A stretch of DNA of 51,284 nt from Planctomycetota bacterium (GTDB taxonomy: Bacteria; Planctomycetota; Phycisphaerae; Phycisphaerales; Phycisphaeraceae). The stretch is from assembly GCA_026386955.1 (NCBI GenBank), contig JAPLMQ010000195.1:1-51284 (forward strand). Reading direction: 5' to 3'. The translations under genes were made by a program, and so were the position numbers. Shown here in pieces: positions 26,708 to 35,617 of this stretch (its first letter is position 1; each line of letters starts with the position of its first letter). Under the pieces are notes generated by a model. The model ran no database searches. It saw nothing but the letters and a program-made list of their open reading frames with translations, and was not told the origin of the DNA.

Positions 26708-28627
26708 CTAGCCCGGCGCGGGCTGTGAAGAAGGCGGCGGCGAAGGCTTCGGCGTCGCCTCAGTGGCCGGCTGCGTGGCGCTGCCCGCGGGCGCCCTGAG
26801 TTTCATCACCACCCACCCGTTCGCGGCGCGCACCGGGTCATAGGTCCGGGAAAGCCGGCGGGCGGCGTCCATCCACGGGTCGTAAGCCACCTGCCGGGAT
26901 TGGAAGTGAACCGGCATGAAGTTGACGAAGCCCAGCCAGGCGTTGATGCGCTTGTCGTAGTCGGGCACCCGCGCCCGCATCGCCTGCATGAACTGGACAT
27001 CGGAGATCGCGCGGATCCGCAGCACAATGTCCGGAACCAGCACGACGCTCGCCTTGGCGGCGTCCTCCATCTTCCGATCGACGTCCTCCGGGGCGCAGAC
27101 GCTTTGGAATTCGGGGTGGTATTCGACGACGTACCGCCCGGTGTCGAGGAGGAACTCCTTGGTCGCGCGATCGACCCCACCTAGCGGCAGCCCGACGGAC
27201 GGGAAGCTTTTCAACCCCAACGGCTCGATCAGCGGACTGGGCGGGATGTAATTCGACTCGCGGTTCCCGCCCAACGCGGCCTGGACTTTCTGCAGCGGCG
27301 TGTAATTCGCGGTGAGCATTGCGCGGTAAAGGTGCACGTAAATCAAGAGGAAGACCACCAAGACCACCGGGAAGAGCCGGGGTCGGTTGCGGACGAAGAC
27401 CGCGAACGCGGCGACGAACATGCCCATGCCCTGGCCAAAGGCATGGGGCGGGTCGCAGCGCGACAGACAAGGCGGCATGTGCATGACGATCATGGCCGCG
27501 TAGGCGAGGGCGAACGGCGCGTTGACGCCGCGTTTGCTCGAGAAACAGGAGCCCACCAGGAGCGGCGGGAGCCAGAGGATGCACAGGAGGTAGGGGATGA
27601 TGAAGATGGAGGGATACACCGGCAAGTTGCCCGCCCCGCTGGAGAACCGCCCCATCGAATGGCCAGCGCCGGGAAAGAGCAGCCACCAGGCCGCGACGGT
27701 GGCGACCGCGGCCACGACCGCATAGAGGCGGGTGCGGTCGGAAGTGAAGGCAACATAGCCGCAGTACGCGGAGATCGCGGCGGTGAAGATGATCCCCATC
27801 TCCAGCGCCGTCGAGAGCACCGCGACGACGCAGCCCACGGTGATGCCCAGCAGGAGTAGCACCTCCCGGGCGGAGCGCGCGGGCCCGAACTTCGTCAGGG
27901 CCTTGTGAAAGACGACCAGCATCACGTAGGGCGCCAGCGGGCGGATGAAGCTGCCTTGGACCGCGAAGCCAAACTCGTATTGGCTCAAGGCGACGAGCGC
28001 GAAGATCAGGACGCGGTGGGTCGCCTTGATGCGGAAATGGTCGCAAAGGAAGAAGAGCATCCAGACCCCGACCAGGAGCAGCACGATGTACCCAGCGACG
28101 AAGCCGTCCTGCACAGGGATGTGCAGCGCCTGCGCCGCCGCCATGAAGGCCAACGGGACGTAGAACAGGACCGGGCCGTAGGCCCACTGGATGTCGACGT
28201 ACGGGCGCAGGTGGTACTTCAGGGCGAGTTCGAGCCGGGGCACGGCGTAGGTCGATTCGCCGTATTCATCGAGAAAGGGGATGCACCAGTAGAGAAAGAC
28301 CGTCATGCCGACGTAGATCGCCAGCATCGTCCAGAGCGCGGACATCGGCATCCGCGACCGACGTTCCGTGACGCACATCGTCGCGTCGACCGACTCGGGC
28401 GCGAACCACTGCTTCGCGATCTTGCGCAGGGACAGGACCGACACGCCCACCACCATCGCGAGCACCGCGACGCGGTTGTTGAACCCCGCGGCGAACGACT
28501 CGGACATCGCGGTCAATTCCCGGGGTGGGAAGCGATAGGGCAAGACGAACACCCCGTAAGCCAGGAGGCACAGCAGGCCGCCCACGAACGCCAGGTCGGC
28601 GACGCGTCCAAAGGACCTCAGCAGCAT
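26708..28627 (-). CDS. Large multi-spanning membrane protein, GT-C-like
   Basis: A 639-residue integral membrane protein with about ten hydrophobic spans and a soluble C-terminal portion. The first long loop has DEYGESTYAVPRL, an acidic motif placed as in GT-C transferases. WAYGPVLFYVPLAF follows. The C-terminal tail is Pro/Ser/Thr-rich with a TQPA repeat. GGAGAGG five bases before the ATG at 28627 fixes the start; the frame is open further upstream but overlaps the SGNH gene. It is the downstream partner of the SGNH hydrolase gene. The family is not recognised with certainty; a glycosyltransferase or flippase-like role is inferred. Confidence 0.6.
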   Translation of the reverse strand: MLLRSFGRVADLAFVGGLLCLLAYGVFVLPYRFPPRELTAMSESFAAGFNNRVAVLAMVVGVSVLSLRKIAKQWFAPESVDATMCVTERRSRMPMSALWTMLAIYVGMTVFLYWCIPFLDEYGESTYAVPRLELALKYHLRPYVDIQWAYGPVLFYVPLAFMAAAQALHIPVQDGFVAGYIVLLLVGVWMLFFLCDHFRIKATHRVLIFALVALSQYEFGFAVQGSFIRPLAPYVMLVVFHKALTKFGPARSAREVLLLLGITVGCVVAVLSTALEMGIIFTAAISAYCGYVAFTSDRTRLYAVVAAVATVAAWWLLFPGAGHSMGRFSSGAGNLPVYPSIFIIPYLLCILWLPPLLVGSCFSSKRGVNAPFALAYAAMIVMHMPPCLSRCDPPHAFGQGMGMFVAAFAVFVRNRPRLFPVVLVVFLLIYVHLYRAMLTANYTPLQKVQAALGGNRESNYIPPSPLIEPLGLKSFPSVGLPLGGVDRATKEFLLDTGRYVVEYHPEFQSVCAPEDVDRKMEDAAKASVVLVPDIVLRIRAISDVQFMQAMRARVPDYDKRINAWLGFVNFMPVHFQSRQVAYDPWMDAARRLSRTYDPVRAANGWVVMKLRAPAGSATQPATEATPKPSPPPSSQPAPG

Positions 28628-28670
28628 GTGAGCCTCTCCATCGATTGAGCCCAGGGATTCTCCACGCCGG

Positions 28671-29582
28671 TCACGGCCCCGACCCCACAGGAGCCGTCGT
28701 GGAGGCCCGGAGGTCCGCGTCAAGGATCTTAGTGAACTTCCGCGAGCCCTGTTCGTTGATGTGGTCTCCGTCGACGAAGTCGTCGATGGTGAAGCGAGGA
28801 TCGGCCAAGTAGTCGAGGAAGCGCACGCCTGTCTTTTCAATGACCCTTCGGGTCGATTCCTTCGTCTTCAAGTCCGCTTCGGGCTGGAGTTCCTTCCGGT
28901 AGCTCTCGTGCGCCGGCATCTGCACGAGGACGACCTCGACCCCACGCTTCGCCAAGTCACGGACCAAGTCGACCACGAGTCCCTCGTTGATAGGGGCCCA
29001 GGCCTCTCGGCGGATCTGGAGGTAGAGATCCGCCTTGTTCTTGCCGGAGCCGGGCTGGAACGGGCTGGTGGTGGGCTGCCACCCGTCAGGCCGGAACGGG
29101 TTGGGCGACGCTTGCCTGAGCAAGACCCGCTCGTAGCCGAATGCGGCCAGGCGGCTGTGGTTCCGCAGGTCCCACCCGGGATGGTAAGGCGGGATATGGA
29201 ACGCGAAGTTGTAGAGATCCCGGCGCCACCACTCGGGGTTGTTCTCCATCGAGTACTCCCAGGTGAAAAAACTGATCTCGATGATCACGCGCTTCAGGTT
29301 GGGCATGCGCGGCGTGTAGAGCCGGGCGAGGGCGCAGTCGTAGTAAATGTCCTGCGCGGTGTTGGCGAGATTGACGGCGTGCCCGCTGAGAAGCTCGGGG
29401 TTGATGCCCATGAGCGTGTGCGAGGTGCCGAGGATCAGCGTGTCGGCATCCAGTTGGCGCTCGATGATGCGGCGTTTGTGGACGGCGGTGGTCACCACCT
29501 CCGGCCAGAAGGCCTCGACCGCGATCAGGAGCCCCAAGTTGAGCAGGACGAAGATGGTCGCTTTGATCAGGAGCTTGCGCAT
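28671..29582 (-). CDS. SGNH-hydrolase-like membrane-anchored protein (DltD/AlgX-like)
   Basis: A 303-residue protein with one N-terminal hydrophobic helix (residues about 5-27), probably a membrane anchor. The SGNH pattern is visible: block I LILGTSHTLMG with Ser54 as nucleophile, and the C-terminal DGDHINEQG with Asp271 and His274. This fold acts as acyl/acetyl-transferase or esterase on surface glycans, as in DltD, AlgJ and AlgX. It lies between two GT-C-like genes on the same strand, so O-acylation of the exported glycan is a reasonable role. The substrate is unknown. Confidence 0.75.
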   Translation of the reverse strand: MRKLLIKATIFVLLNLGLLIAVEAFWPEVVTTAVHKRRIIERQLDADTLILGTSHTLMGINPELLSGHAVNLANTAQDIYYDCALARLYTPRMPNLKRVIIEISFFTWEYSMENNPEWWRRDLYNFAFHIPPYHPGWDLRNHSRLAAFGYERVLLRQASPNPFRPDGWQPTTSPFQPGSGKNKADLYLQIRREAWAPINEGLVVDLVRDLAKRGVEVVLVQMPAHESYRKELQPEADLKTKESTRRVIEKTGVRFLDYLADPRFTIDDFVDGDHINEQGSRKFTKILDADLRASTTAPVGSGP

Positions 29583-29700
29583 GGGAGTCCGCGTCAGGAT
29601 TGAAGGGAGCGCATCCTCCGCCGCAGCCGCCGATCAACAGGTCGTTGTCGAACGCGTCCCGTGGAATGGTCCGGCCAACGTCGGACGTTCCCGATTGATC

Positions 29701-31278
29701 TCAAACCGACCCCGCAGGTCGCCTCGATTTGCGAATGATGGCACAGGCCGCGGCGGTCGCCAGCGCCGCAACCACACTCAAGGGCAGGAGGCTCCAAAGG
29801 CGAGGCATGCCCAGCAAATGGCCCAGATTGTAGCTCGCCCATTGGGCGGGCGGCGAAGACCGGTCGTAGCGCCGGAACGCCTCGGGCTCGGCCGGCGTGA
29901 TGATGTGGAACGGATAGACGCTGAGCCTGCCTTCCCAAAGCCGCTGAAGCGCCTGGACCACGGGATTGGCGTAAGGCAGGTCGGGCGAAGGCGGCGGCCC
30001 GAAGTTGGGCCCGGGCATCTGGGCGGCGACCGCGGTCACCGCCAGCATGATGACAACCGACGCGATCATCACCGGCCAGCAGATCCATCGGCAGGCGTCG
30101 TAGGCATGCACCACCATCACGTAGATGAAGGGCACCGCGGGAAGGAGATATCGGGGGCCGACGACGCATCCGCCGGTCCAGCCGTTGAAGCTGAGGTTGA
30201 AGAGCACGAACGTCGACGCGATCGCCAGCGGGAGCAGGTACAGGCGCAGCCGCGCGGTGCGGGTGGCCCCGGGGATCAAGCCCAACGGCGCCAACGCGAG
30301 CACCGGGCAGCAATAGGCCAATCCACGAAACGGATGAAAGGAAAGCCAGTAGAGGCGCTCCAACTTCGGCCAGTCGAGCACCCCCATGAGCAGGCCTTTG
30401 TGCCGAAAAAGCGGAGACTCGTAGTCATAGGAGATGCCGAACCAATGCCCGAACTCAAGGCGTTGGAAGAGCATCAGCATCAGCCCCCCCGCCACCGGCC
30501 CGACGACGATCCAGGCGTAGGGCCGCCACTGCCTGTCCGTGCGCATGCCCCAGGCGGCGGCGATGAAGAAGAGCAGGATCGTCGGCGCCACCAGATACTC
30601 GATGGTCAGGGCCAGCCCGAGCAGGATGCCGGCCAGCAGATGCCCGCGGGCGGTCGGAGGGCGAACCTCCCCTGCCGGACCAACGCGTCGCCGCACCAGC
30701 ATCCAGGCCTCGAAGAGGAGATAGGCCACAATGCTGTGGGACATGATCATGCCGGCATACGGCCAAAGGAGCGTGCCGGCACCGAACGCCGCGGCCAGGA
30801 TCCACGAGGATCCGACGCTCGCCCCCTCCTCACGGGCAAACCGCCTCATCGACAGCACCAGGAGCAAGGCCGGCAGCCCCGCGGTCCAGAAGCTCAGCAC
30901 GTGCGAGTTGAAACTGAGGACTCGCCAGTCGTCGACGTCGATCCTCAATTGCCTCTCACAACGATAAAGCACGAAGTAGATGGGGGCGGACAGGACCGAC
31001 AGGCCCGGCGGCTTGTTCGCATAGATCCGGCCGTCGATGGTGGCCACGTCCCCCGTGTTGGCGGCGTAGTGGTTGATGACGAAGGTCTGCCGCTCCACCA
31101 AGGCGCGTGTGGTGTCGAAGCGGGCATTGGGGTTCCAGCCACCGCCCTGGAAGAAGTAGATGTAGGCCACGAAAAAAAGGACCACCAGGCACCAAGTCGA
31201 CGCGACCTCGGCTCGATGCCCGACATCAGGTGCCGGCGCGGCCACGGCGACAACTTCCTCTCGAATCGCTGTTGCCAT
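29701..31278 (-). CDS. Multi-spanning glycosyltransferase-like protein (PMT/GT39 type)
   Basis: A 524-residue membrane protein with about ten spans and an N-terminal cytoplasmic segment. After TM1 a conserved FDTTRALVERQT...DGRIYANKPPG stretch appears; NKPPG is typical of GT39-like proteins. The start at 31278 is supported by AGGGA just upstream; the frame is open to 31419 but that extension lacks hydrophobic or conserved character. It is divergent from the sigma factor gene and is the first gene of the minus-strand GT-C/SGNH/GT-C trio. It likely transfers a sugar from a lipid carrier. Confidence 0.65.
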   Translation of the reverse strand: MATAIREEVVAVAAPAPDVGHRAEVASTWCLVVLFFVAYIYFFQGGGWNPNARFDTTRALVERQTFVINHYAANTGDVATIDGRIYANKPPGLSVLSAPIYFVLYRCERQLRIDVDDWRVLSFNSHVLSFWTAGLPALLLVLSMRRFAREEGASVGSSWILAAAFGAGTLLWPYAGMIMSHSIVAYLLFEAWMLVRRRVGPAGEVRPPTARGHLLAGILLGLALTIEYLVAPTILLFFIAAAWGMRTDRQWRPYAWIVVGPVAGGLMLMLFQRLEFGHWFGISYDYESPLFRHKGLLMGVLDWPKLERLYWLSFHPFRGLAYCCPVLALAPLGLIPGATRTARLRLYLLPLAIASTFVLFNLSFNGWTGGCVVGPRYLLPAVPFIYVMVVHAYDACRWICWPVMIASVVIMLAVTAVAAQMPGPNFGPPPSPDLPYANPVVQALQRLWEGRLSVYPFHIITPAEPEAFRRYDRSSPPAQWASYNLGHLLGMPRLWSLLPLSVVAALATAAACAIIRKSRRPAGSV

Positions 31279-31417
31279 TTGTCCCTGTGCCCTGCTTCGT
31301 TTGTCGGCGCGGCGAAGTTTGGCCCGACTCGAACGATAATACCACTTGAGCCCCGCTCGCCGGCCTGGCATCGCTTGCCTCGGGGAGCCGCAGGTTGGGG
31401 CGCAGGCGTCCCGCGGC

Positions 31418-32131
31418 ATGAAGCGTCGGGTATTCTTGCCCGTGGAAAATGACGGCCCTTTCGCATCGCCAAGCCCATCTCAAGATGATTTGAGGAAACT
31501 CCGGAAAAATCGCACGGGTTGGCGCATCTATGTACTGCAAAGGCCTTTTGCGGGGAACTCCAGATTGGCTTGGCTACATCCCGTCGGCGACAGCGACGTC
31601 AAATGGCGAGAGATGCTCACCCGGGAGGTCGGCGTCAGCGGCCGGCTGTGCTTCCAGGTCGCCCACCGGATCTTGGCCGACGCCAATGCCGCCGAGGACA
31701 TCTGCCAGCAAAGCCTCCTCAAGGCGTGGGAGCATCGCCGGGAGATCGTCAACGAGAACGCGCTGCGTGCCTGGCTGCTGCGGGTCGTGACGAACGAGTG
31801 CCTTCAATCGCTTCGGCGGCGAAGGACCCAGGCGCGCGTCCTGAGCCAACGGGCGAGCCCCGACAAGGCCGCATCGGCCTTCGAGCCGGGCCGACAGGCC
31901 GCGTTGCGTGAGTCGGTTGTCCTTGCCCTGTCAGAGCTGCCGGAGACGACGCGGGCCGTCGTGGTCCTGCGGGTGATGGGAGGACGATCGGGCAATGAGG
32001 TGAAAGCGATCCTCGGCTGCAGCGCGGCGGAGGTGTCGAGGCGGCTGCACGAGGGCCTGGACATGCTGCGCACGTCGATGGCGGATTGGTCGACGGCCGG
32101 GGATTCGGCAGAGGCGAGCGGGAGTGAATGA
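31418..32131 (+). CDS. ECF-type RNA polymerase sigma factor
   Basis: A sigma-70 family protein with region 2 (about 31610-31790; RILADANAAEDICQQSLLKAW, the -10 recognition helix) and region 4 (about 31915-32070; LPETTRAVVVLRVMGG...ILGCSAAEVSRRLHEG, the -35 helix-turn-helix). The core is about 170 residues. The start is uncertain: the frame is open back to a TTG at 31346, and ATG 31418, TTG 31565 and ATG 31613 are all possible. ECF factors start just before region 2, so a shorter product is likely. The stop overlaps the ATG of the membrane protein gene (ATGA), a coupling typical of sigma/anti-sigma pairs. Confidence 0.8.
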   Translation: MKRRVFLPVENDGPFASPSPSQDDLRKLRKNRTGWRIYVLQRPFAGNSRLAWLHPVGDSDVKWREMLTREVGVSGRLCFQVAHRILADANAAEDICQQSLLKAWEHRREIVNENALRAWLLRVVTNECLQSLRRRRTQARVLSQRASPDKAASAFEPGRQAALRESVVLALSELPETTRAVVVLRVMGGRSGNEVKAILGCSAAEVSRRLHEGLDMLRTSMADWSTAGDSAEASGSE

Positions 32132-33075
32132 CCATGAGCGTCAATGACCTGGTTCAAGAGATGCTCGACCGCGGCTGGACGATGGCTGACCTGAGGCGGG
32201 CGGCAGAGATCCTCCGCGAGTTGGAGGGGGACGGCTCGATGCAGCGGATGGCGACGGACCTCGATGCGGTGCGCGCGGTGCTGGGCAACGGGAATCTGGA
32301 CTCCCAGCCTTCCGGGGGATGGGAGTCCTACGAGTCTCGGTTGCGATCAGCCATCGCGGTGCGGACGCGGGAACCGCGAAGCGCTGGTCGATGGATGGCC
32401 CGGGCCGCCTGGCCAGCGGCGCTTGCAGCGTCGCTGGCCTTGGCGGCCACAGGCTGGGCGCTCTTCCTGTCGAAGGGTTCACCCATCCCGCAGGGAGGCA
32501 GGATCGGGCCAGTGGTCCAAACCCCATCGGCCGGCGACGGGCAAGCGATCCGACCCCCGGCGCCGACGCCGACGAATTCCTTCGCCCGCATGACCGAGCA
32601 GGACATGGCCCAGCAGGCGAGCATCTTCGAGCAGGTTTCGAAGGTATTCGACGAGCGGGCCGGCTGGGTGGCGGTGTCGGGCGACGACATCGAGATGGGC
32701 ATGACCCAGAAGCCCACGGCCGAGGCTCCGCGCGTGTTGTTGCTCCGTCTGGCGGTGTCGCGAGGCTCGACATTGCTTTCGCGGTCCGACTTGGCGGTGG
32801 TCCCCGGACAGGACGTCGACCTTACACTGCCATTGGCGGACGGAAAGCGCCTCCGATATCGGCTGGGCACCGCCGTCGGGACGCCCGCGCGGCTGTCGAT
32901 CTGGGTCGAGTTGCAAACCCCAGGAGCTCCGGGCCAGACGCTCGCCGCAGCGGCGACGGAACTCTCCGCCAATCCAGGCGACCTGCTCAAGGTCGGCCAG
33001 CTGGCCACCTCTTCGGGCGAGTACCAGGTTGACGTCGGCGTCTTTCGAGCCATAAAGGCGGTGGAACACCGATGA
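32128..33075 (+). CDS. Single-pass membrane protein, putative anti-sigma factor
   Basis: A 315-residue protein with one central TM helix (WPAALAASLALAATGWALFL, about residues 92-111). The N-terminal ~90 residues are cytoplasmic by this topology and the C-terminal ~190 are outside. No HxxxCxxC zinc motif of classic anti-sigma factors is visible. The outer part contains FDERAGWVAVSGDDIEMG and looks beta-rich. Coupling with the sigma gene and the topology suggest an anti-sigma factor, but the fold is not assigned. An ATG at 32134 is an alternative start. The stop overlaps the next gene (ATGA). Confidence 0.6.
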   Translation: MTMSVNDLVQEMLDRGWTMADLRRAAEILRELEGDGSMQRMATDLDAVRAVLGNGNLDSQPSGGWESYESRLRSAIAVRTREPRSAGRWMARAAWPAALAASLALAATGWALFLSKGSPIPQGGRIGPVVQTPSAGDGQAIRPPAPTPTNSFARMTEQDMAQQASIFEQVSKVFDERAGWVAVSGDDIEMGMTQKPTAEAPRVLLLRLAVSRGSTLLSRSDLAVVPGQDVDLTLPLADGKRLRYRLGTAVGTPARLSIWVELQTPGAPGQTLAAAATELSANPGDLLKVGQLATSSGEYQVDVGVFRAIKAVEHR

Positions 33076-34162
33076 CCACGTCCAAGGCCGTCGCGATGCT
33101 CCTTCTCGTGCTTTCCAACCAAGGCTATTGGTTCGGCGGGCGGGAGAACACCATCGACGTCCAATGGACACTTGAATCGGGCGTGCCCCCGGCGGTGCTC
33201 AACTGGCAACTGGCCATCGACCAAATGCCCCTGCCCAACGGCAGCGGCAAGGTGGCCTTGCCCGAGGGCAGGAAGGCCAGCCGGGTGACCATCAAGCTGC
33301 CGGAGGTGCGCGTCCGCACCCCCATGCGGTGGCTCTTCAAGGTCACGTCGCCCGACGGCACAAAGGAATACGCCTCGGGGGAGCAGGCCATCGAAGTCTT
33401 CCCGCACGACCTGCTCGCCGCGTTGCGCAAGCGCGTCAGCGGCAAACTGGTCATGGTCTGGGACAAGCCCGGAGGCTTGCCTGCGGCCTTCGAGGCAGCG
33501 GAAGTCGGGCACCGGCTCATTGAACGGGCAGAGCAATTCACGATGACGCGTCCAGACGTCATTCTCGTCGGAGCCGAGGCGCTTGACGGCGAGCCCACCG
33601 GACAGGCCGCGCTGTTGGGCTTGGCCGAAGCGGGCACGAGCGTCATGATCTTCCGACAAACGAAAGTCGAGCGGCTGATGACCTACCCATTGATTGAGCG
33701 AAAGTTCGGGAAGGGGATGCCCCCCCTGCAACCGCCGCGGATGGCTGGCCTGCGGCCGAGCGCAAGACGATCCTGGACTACCGGTTTTCACACCCGCTCC
33801 TGCAGGATTTCGCGCTCGGCGACTGGCAGGTCTTTGAGAGGAACCTCGCCGAGCCCCTGACCGCCGTGCAGTTGCCCATCGACGAGCCGGCGCTGGAATT
33901 GATCCACTGGCCACGCGAGGCGCCGGGCAAGGAGCCGGTGCCGATCGACGCGTTGCTCGTGACCAAGAGCGTCGGCCGAGGCAGAATGGTGATTTGCCAG
34001 TTGCCGTTGGGGCCGTGGGAGTCGGACCCGCGAAGCCAGCTTCTCCTGGCGAACTCCGTCAGTTACCTGCTCACACGCCCCGAGCCCACCCTCAAACCCA
34101 GCGAGCGTCCGCAGCCGAAACAGATGGTCGCTCCCAATGTTCCCACCATTCCCCTGAGATGA
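33072..34162 (+). pseudogene. GATase-like/ThuA-type domain protein interrupted by a frameshift in a C7 run
   Basis: One protein split between two frames. The first frame runs 33072-33860, but coding character ends at a run of seven C at 33720-33726. Beyond it the -1 frame continues a sensible sequence (ADGWPAAERKTILDYRFSHP... to IPLR) up to 34162. Adding one C restores an uninterrupted product of about 363 residues. The first part has a beta-rich domain and a Rossmann-like region with RPDVILVGAEAL. The second part has SVGRGRMVICQLPLG, like the closing strand of GATase1-like or beta-galactosidase-trimerisation domains. Real decay, a homopolymer error or -1 frameshifting are all possible. It sits inside the sigma operon. 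Confidence 0.6.
33720..33726 (+). other. C7 homopolymer at the frameshift point
   Basis: Seven consecutive C in ATGCCCCCCCTG. Frame 0 is coding before it and the -1 frame after it. Such runs are common sites of length error and of slippage. Confidence 0.7.
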
Positions 34163-34182
34163 CGCATGCCAGGAACAACCCC

Positions 34183-35280
34183 ATGCTGAATGCCAAACGA
34201 AGACGCGCGGCGATCTCCGGCTGCCTGATGGCGGCGATGCTTTGTGCCACCGCCCCGGCCATGGCCCAGACCGCGCCCGCCAAGCCCGCCGCCACCAAGC
34301 CCGCGGCTGCGGACATCACCGTCGCCGTCATCGACTTCGAGGGCAAGGACCCCGCCAACCCCGACCTGGGCAAGAACATCACCGAGGTCCTCACCGCGGT
34401 CCTAGGAGCCGAGGACGGCTTCAAGCTGGTCGAACGGGCCCAGCTCGAAAAGAAGCTGCACGAGCACGCGATCAACCTCACCGGCGTGGTCGATCCCGAC
34501 CAGGCGGTCAAGATCGGCAAGCTCATCGGCGCCAGGATCCTCATCACCGGCAAATGCTTCATGGTCGGGCAGCAGACCTTCATCACCGCCAAGGTCATCG
34601 GCGTCGAGACCGGCCTGGTCAAGCCCGTCTTGGTCAAGGCCCCCTCGCGCGACGCGAAGCTCGACGAGCTCATCGTGCAGCTTGGCACCGACGTCGCCGC
34701 GACCCTGCACAAGCATGGCGAGAGCCTCCTGCCCAAGGACACGATGGTCGACCCCGTCCCCGGCCTGGTCGAAGCGCTCGCCAAACGCAAGCTCCCGCGC
34801 GTCGCGGTGATCATCCCCGAGACGCACATGTCCGCCCCCCCCGCCGTCGACCCTGCCGCCGAAACGGAGATCAAGGTCCTTCTTCATAAGGCGGGCATCG
34901 AGATCCAAGACGTCGACCAGAACGACCTGGCGAGCTGGGCCAAGTCGATGGACAGGAACGACATCAACGCCTGGCCTAAGAGCCTGGCCAATGTCGACCT
35001 GGTCATCACCGGCAAGGGCTTCAGCGAACTGGGCGCGCGCATCGGCTCGCTGGTGAGCTGCAGCGCCCGGGTGGAGGTCAACGTCATCAGCCGCAAGGAC
35101 GGCAAGGTGGTGCTGCCCGACCGCACGACGTCGCGCGACGTCGACCTCTCGGAGAACATCGCCGCCAAGAAGGCCCTGCAGAAGGCCGGGCGGACCATCG
35201 GCGTGGACATCCTCACCTTCTTCGTCAAGACCCTGCCTCCGGCGGAGGCCGCGAAGATTCCCACCCCCGCGCCCCAATAA
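34183..35280 (+). CDS. Exported CsgG/TolB-like protein
   Basis: A 365-residue protein with a signal peptide (ending near AMAQTA) and an Ala/Lys/Pro linker. The mature part starts ITVAVIDFEGKDP..., then FKLVERAQLEKKL and GKLIGARILITGKCF, the N-terminal pattern of CsgG/TolB-like domains (curli secretion and periplasmic assembly proteins). A second region (about 230-350) repeats a similar alpha/beta order with LVITGKGFSELGAR, possibly a second copy. AGGAAC seven bases before the ATG at 34183 supports this start; an upstream ATG at 34159 overlaps the previous stop. It is the last gene of the sigma module. Its function is inferred from fold only. Confidence 0.7.
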   Translation: MLNAKRRRAAISGCLMAAMLCATAPAMAQTAPAKPAATKPAAADITVAVIDFEGKDPANPDLGKNITEVLTAVLGAEDGFKLVERAQLEKKLHEHAINLTGVVDPDQAVKIGKLIGARILITGKCFMVGQQTFITAKVIGVETGLVKPVLVKAPSRDAKLDELIVQLGTDVAATLHKHGESLLPKDTMVDPVPGLVEALAKRKLPRVAVIIPETHMSAPPAVDPAAETEIKVLLHKAGIEIQDVDQNDLASWAKSMDRNDINAWPKSLANVDLVITGKGFSELGARIGSLVSCSARVEVNVISRKDGKVVLPDRTTSRDVDLSENIAAKKALQKAGRTIGVDILTFFVKTLPPAEAAKIPTPAPQ

Positions 35281-35617
35281 GTTGGGGCGACCGTTGGTCC
35301 ACTCCTGCCCGCATTCATCGCCTCTGCGGATGCCGCGCTGCAATTGGACATCTTGCCTGGGTCTCTTGATCCACTCTCGGCGGTCGCGCCGATCATTTTG
35401 GCGGATCTAGACGCCGACACGGCCACAGCCCAGCCAAAGCCATCAAAGCGCTGAAGAGCCCCCAGCAGTCCCGCGGGGCTTCCGCCTTTCCGATATTTCA
35501 AGACCACGCCATCCCAATATGACTCTGGCCGGAGCCATGGGCCCTGCGATGGAATTCCGGCATCACCACTTCGGTGCATCCCGTAGAATCCTCGCCTCAA
35601 CCCCAGCGAGCCGAGAC
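35281..35617. other. Intergenic region, no gene seen
   Basis: About 340 bases between the CsgG-like and heparinase genes. A possible hairpin pairs AGCCCC (35457-35462) with GGGGCT (35475-35480) but has no U-run. A -10-like TAGAAT lies at 35583-35588, which supports the later start of the heparinase gene. Neither strand shows a convincing reading frame. Confidence 0.4.

Noticed and set aside
33866-34162. A separate small gene of 98 codons
   Set aside because: Coding sense in this frame begins well before its ATG, directly at the C7 run, so it is the end of the upstream gene.
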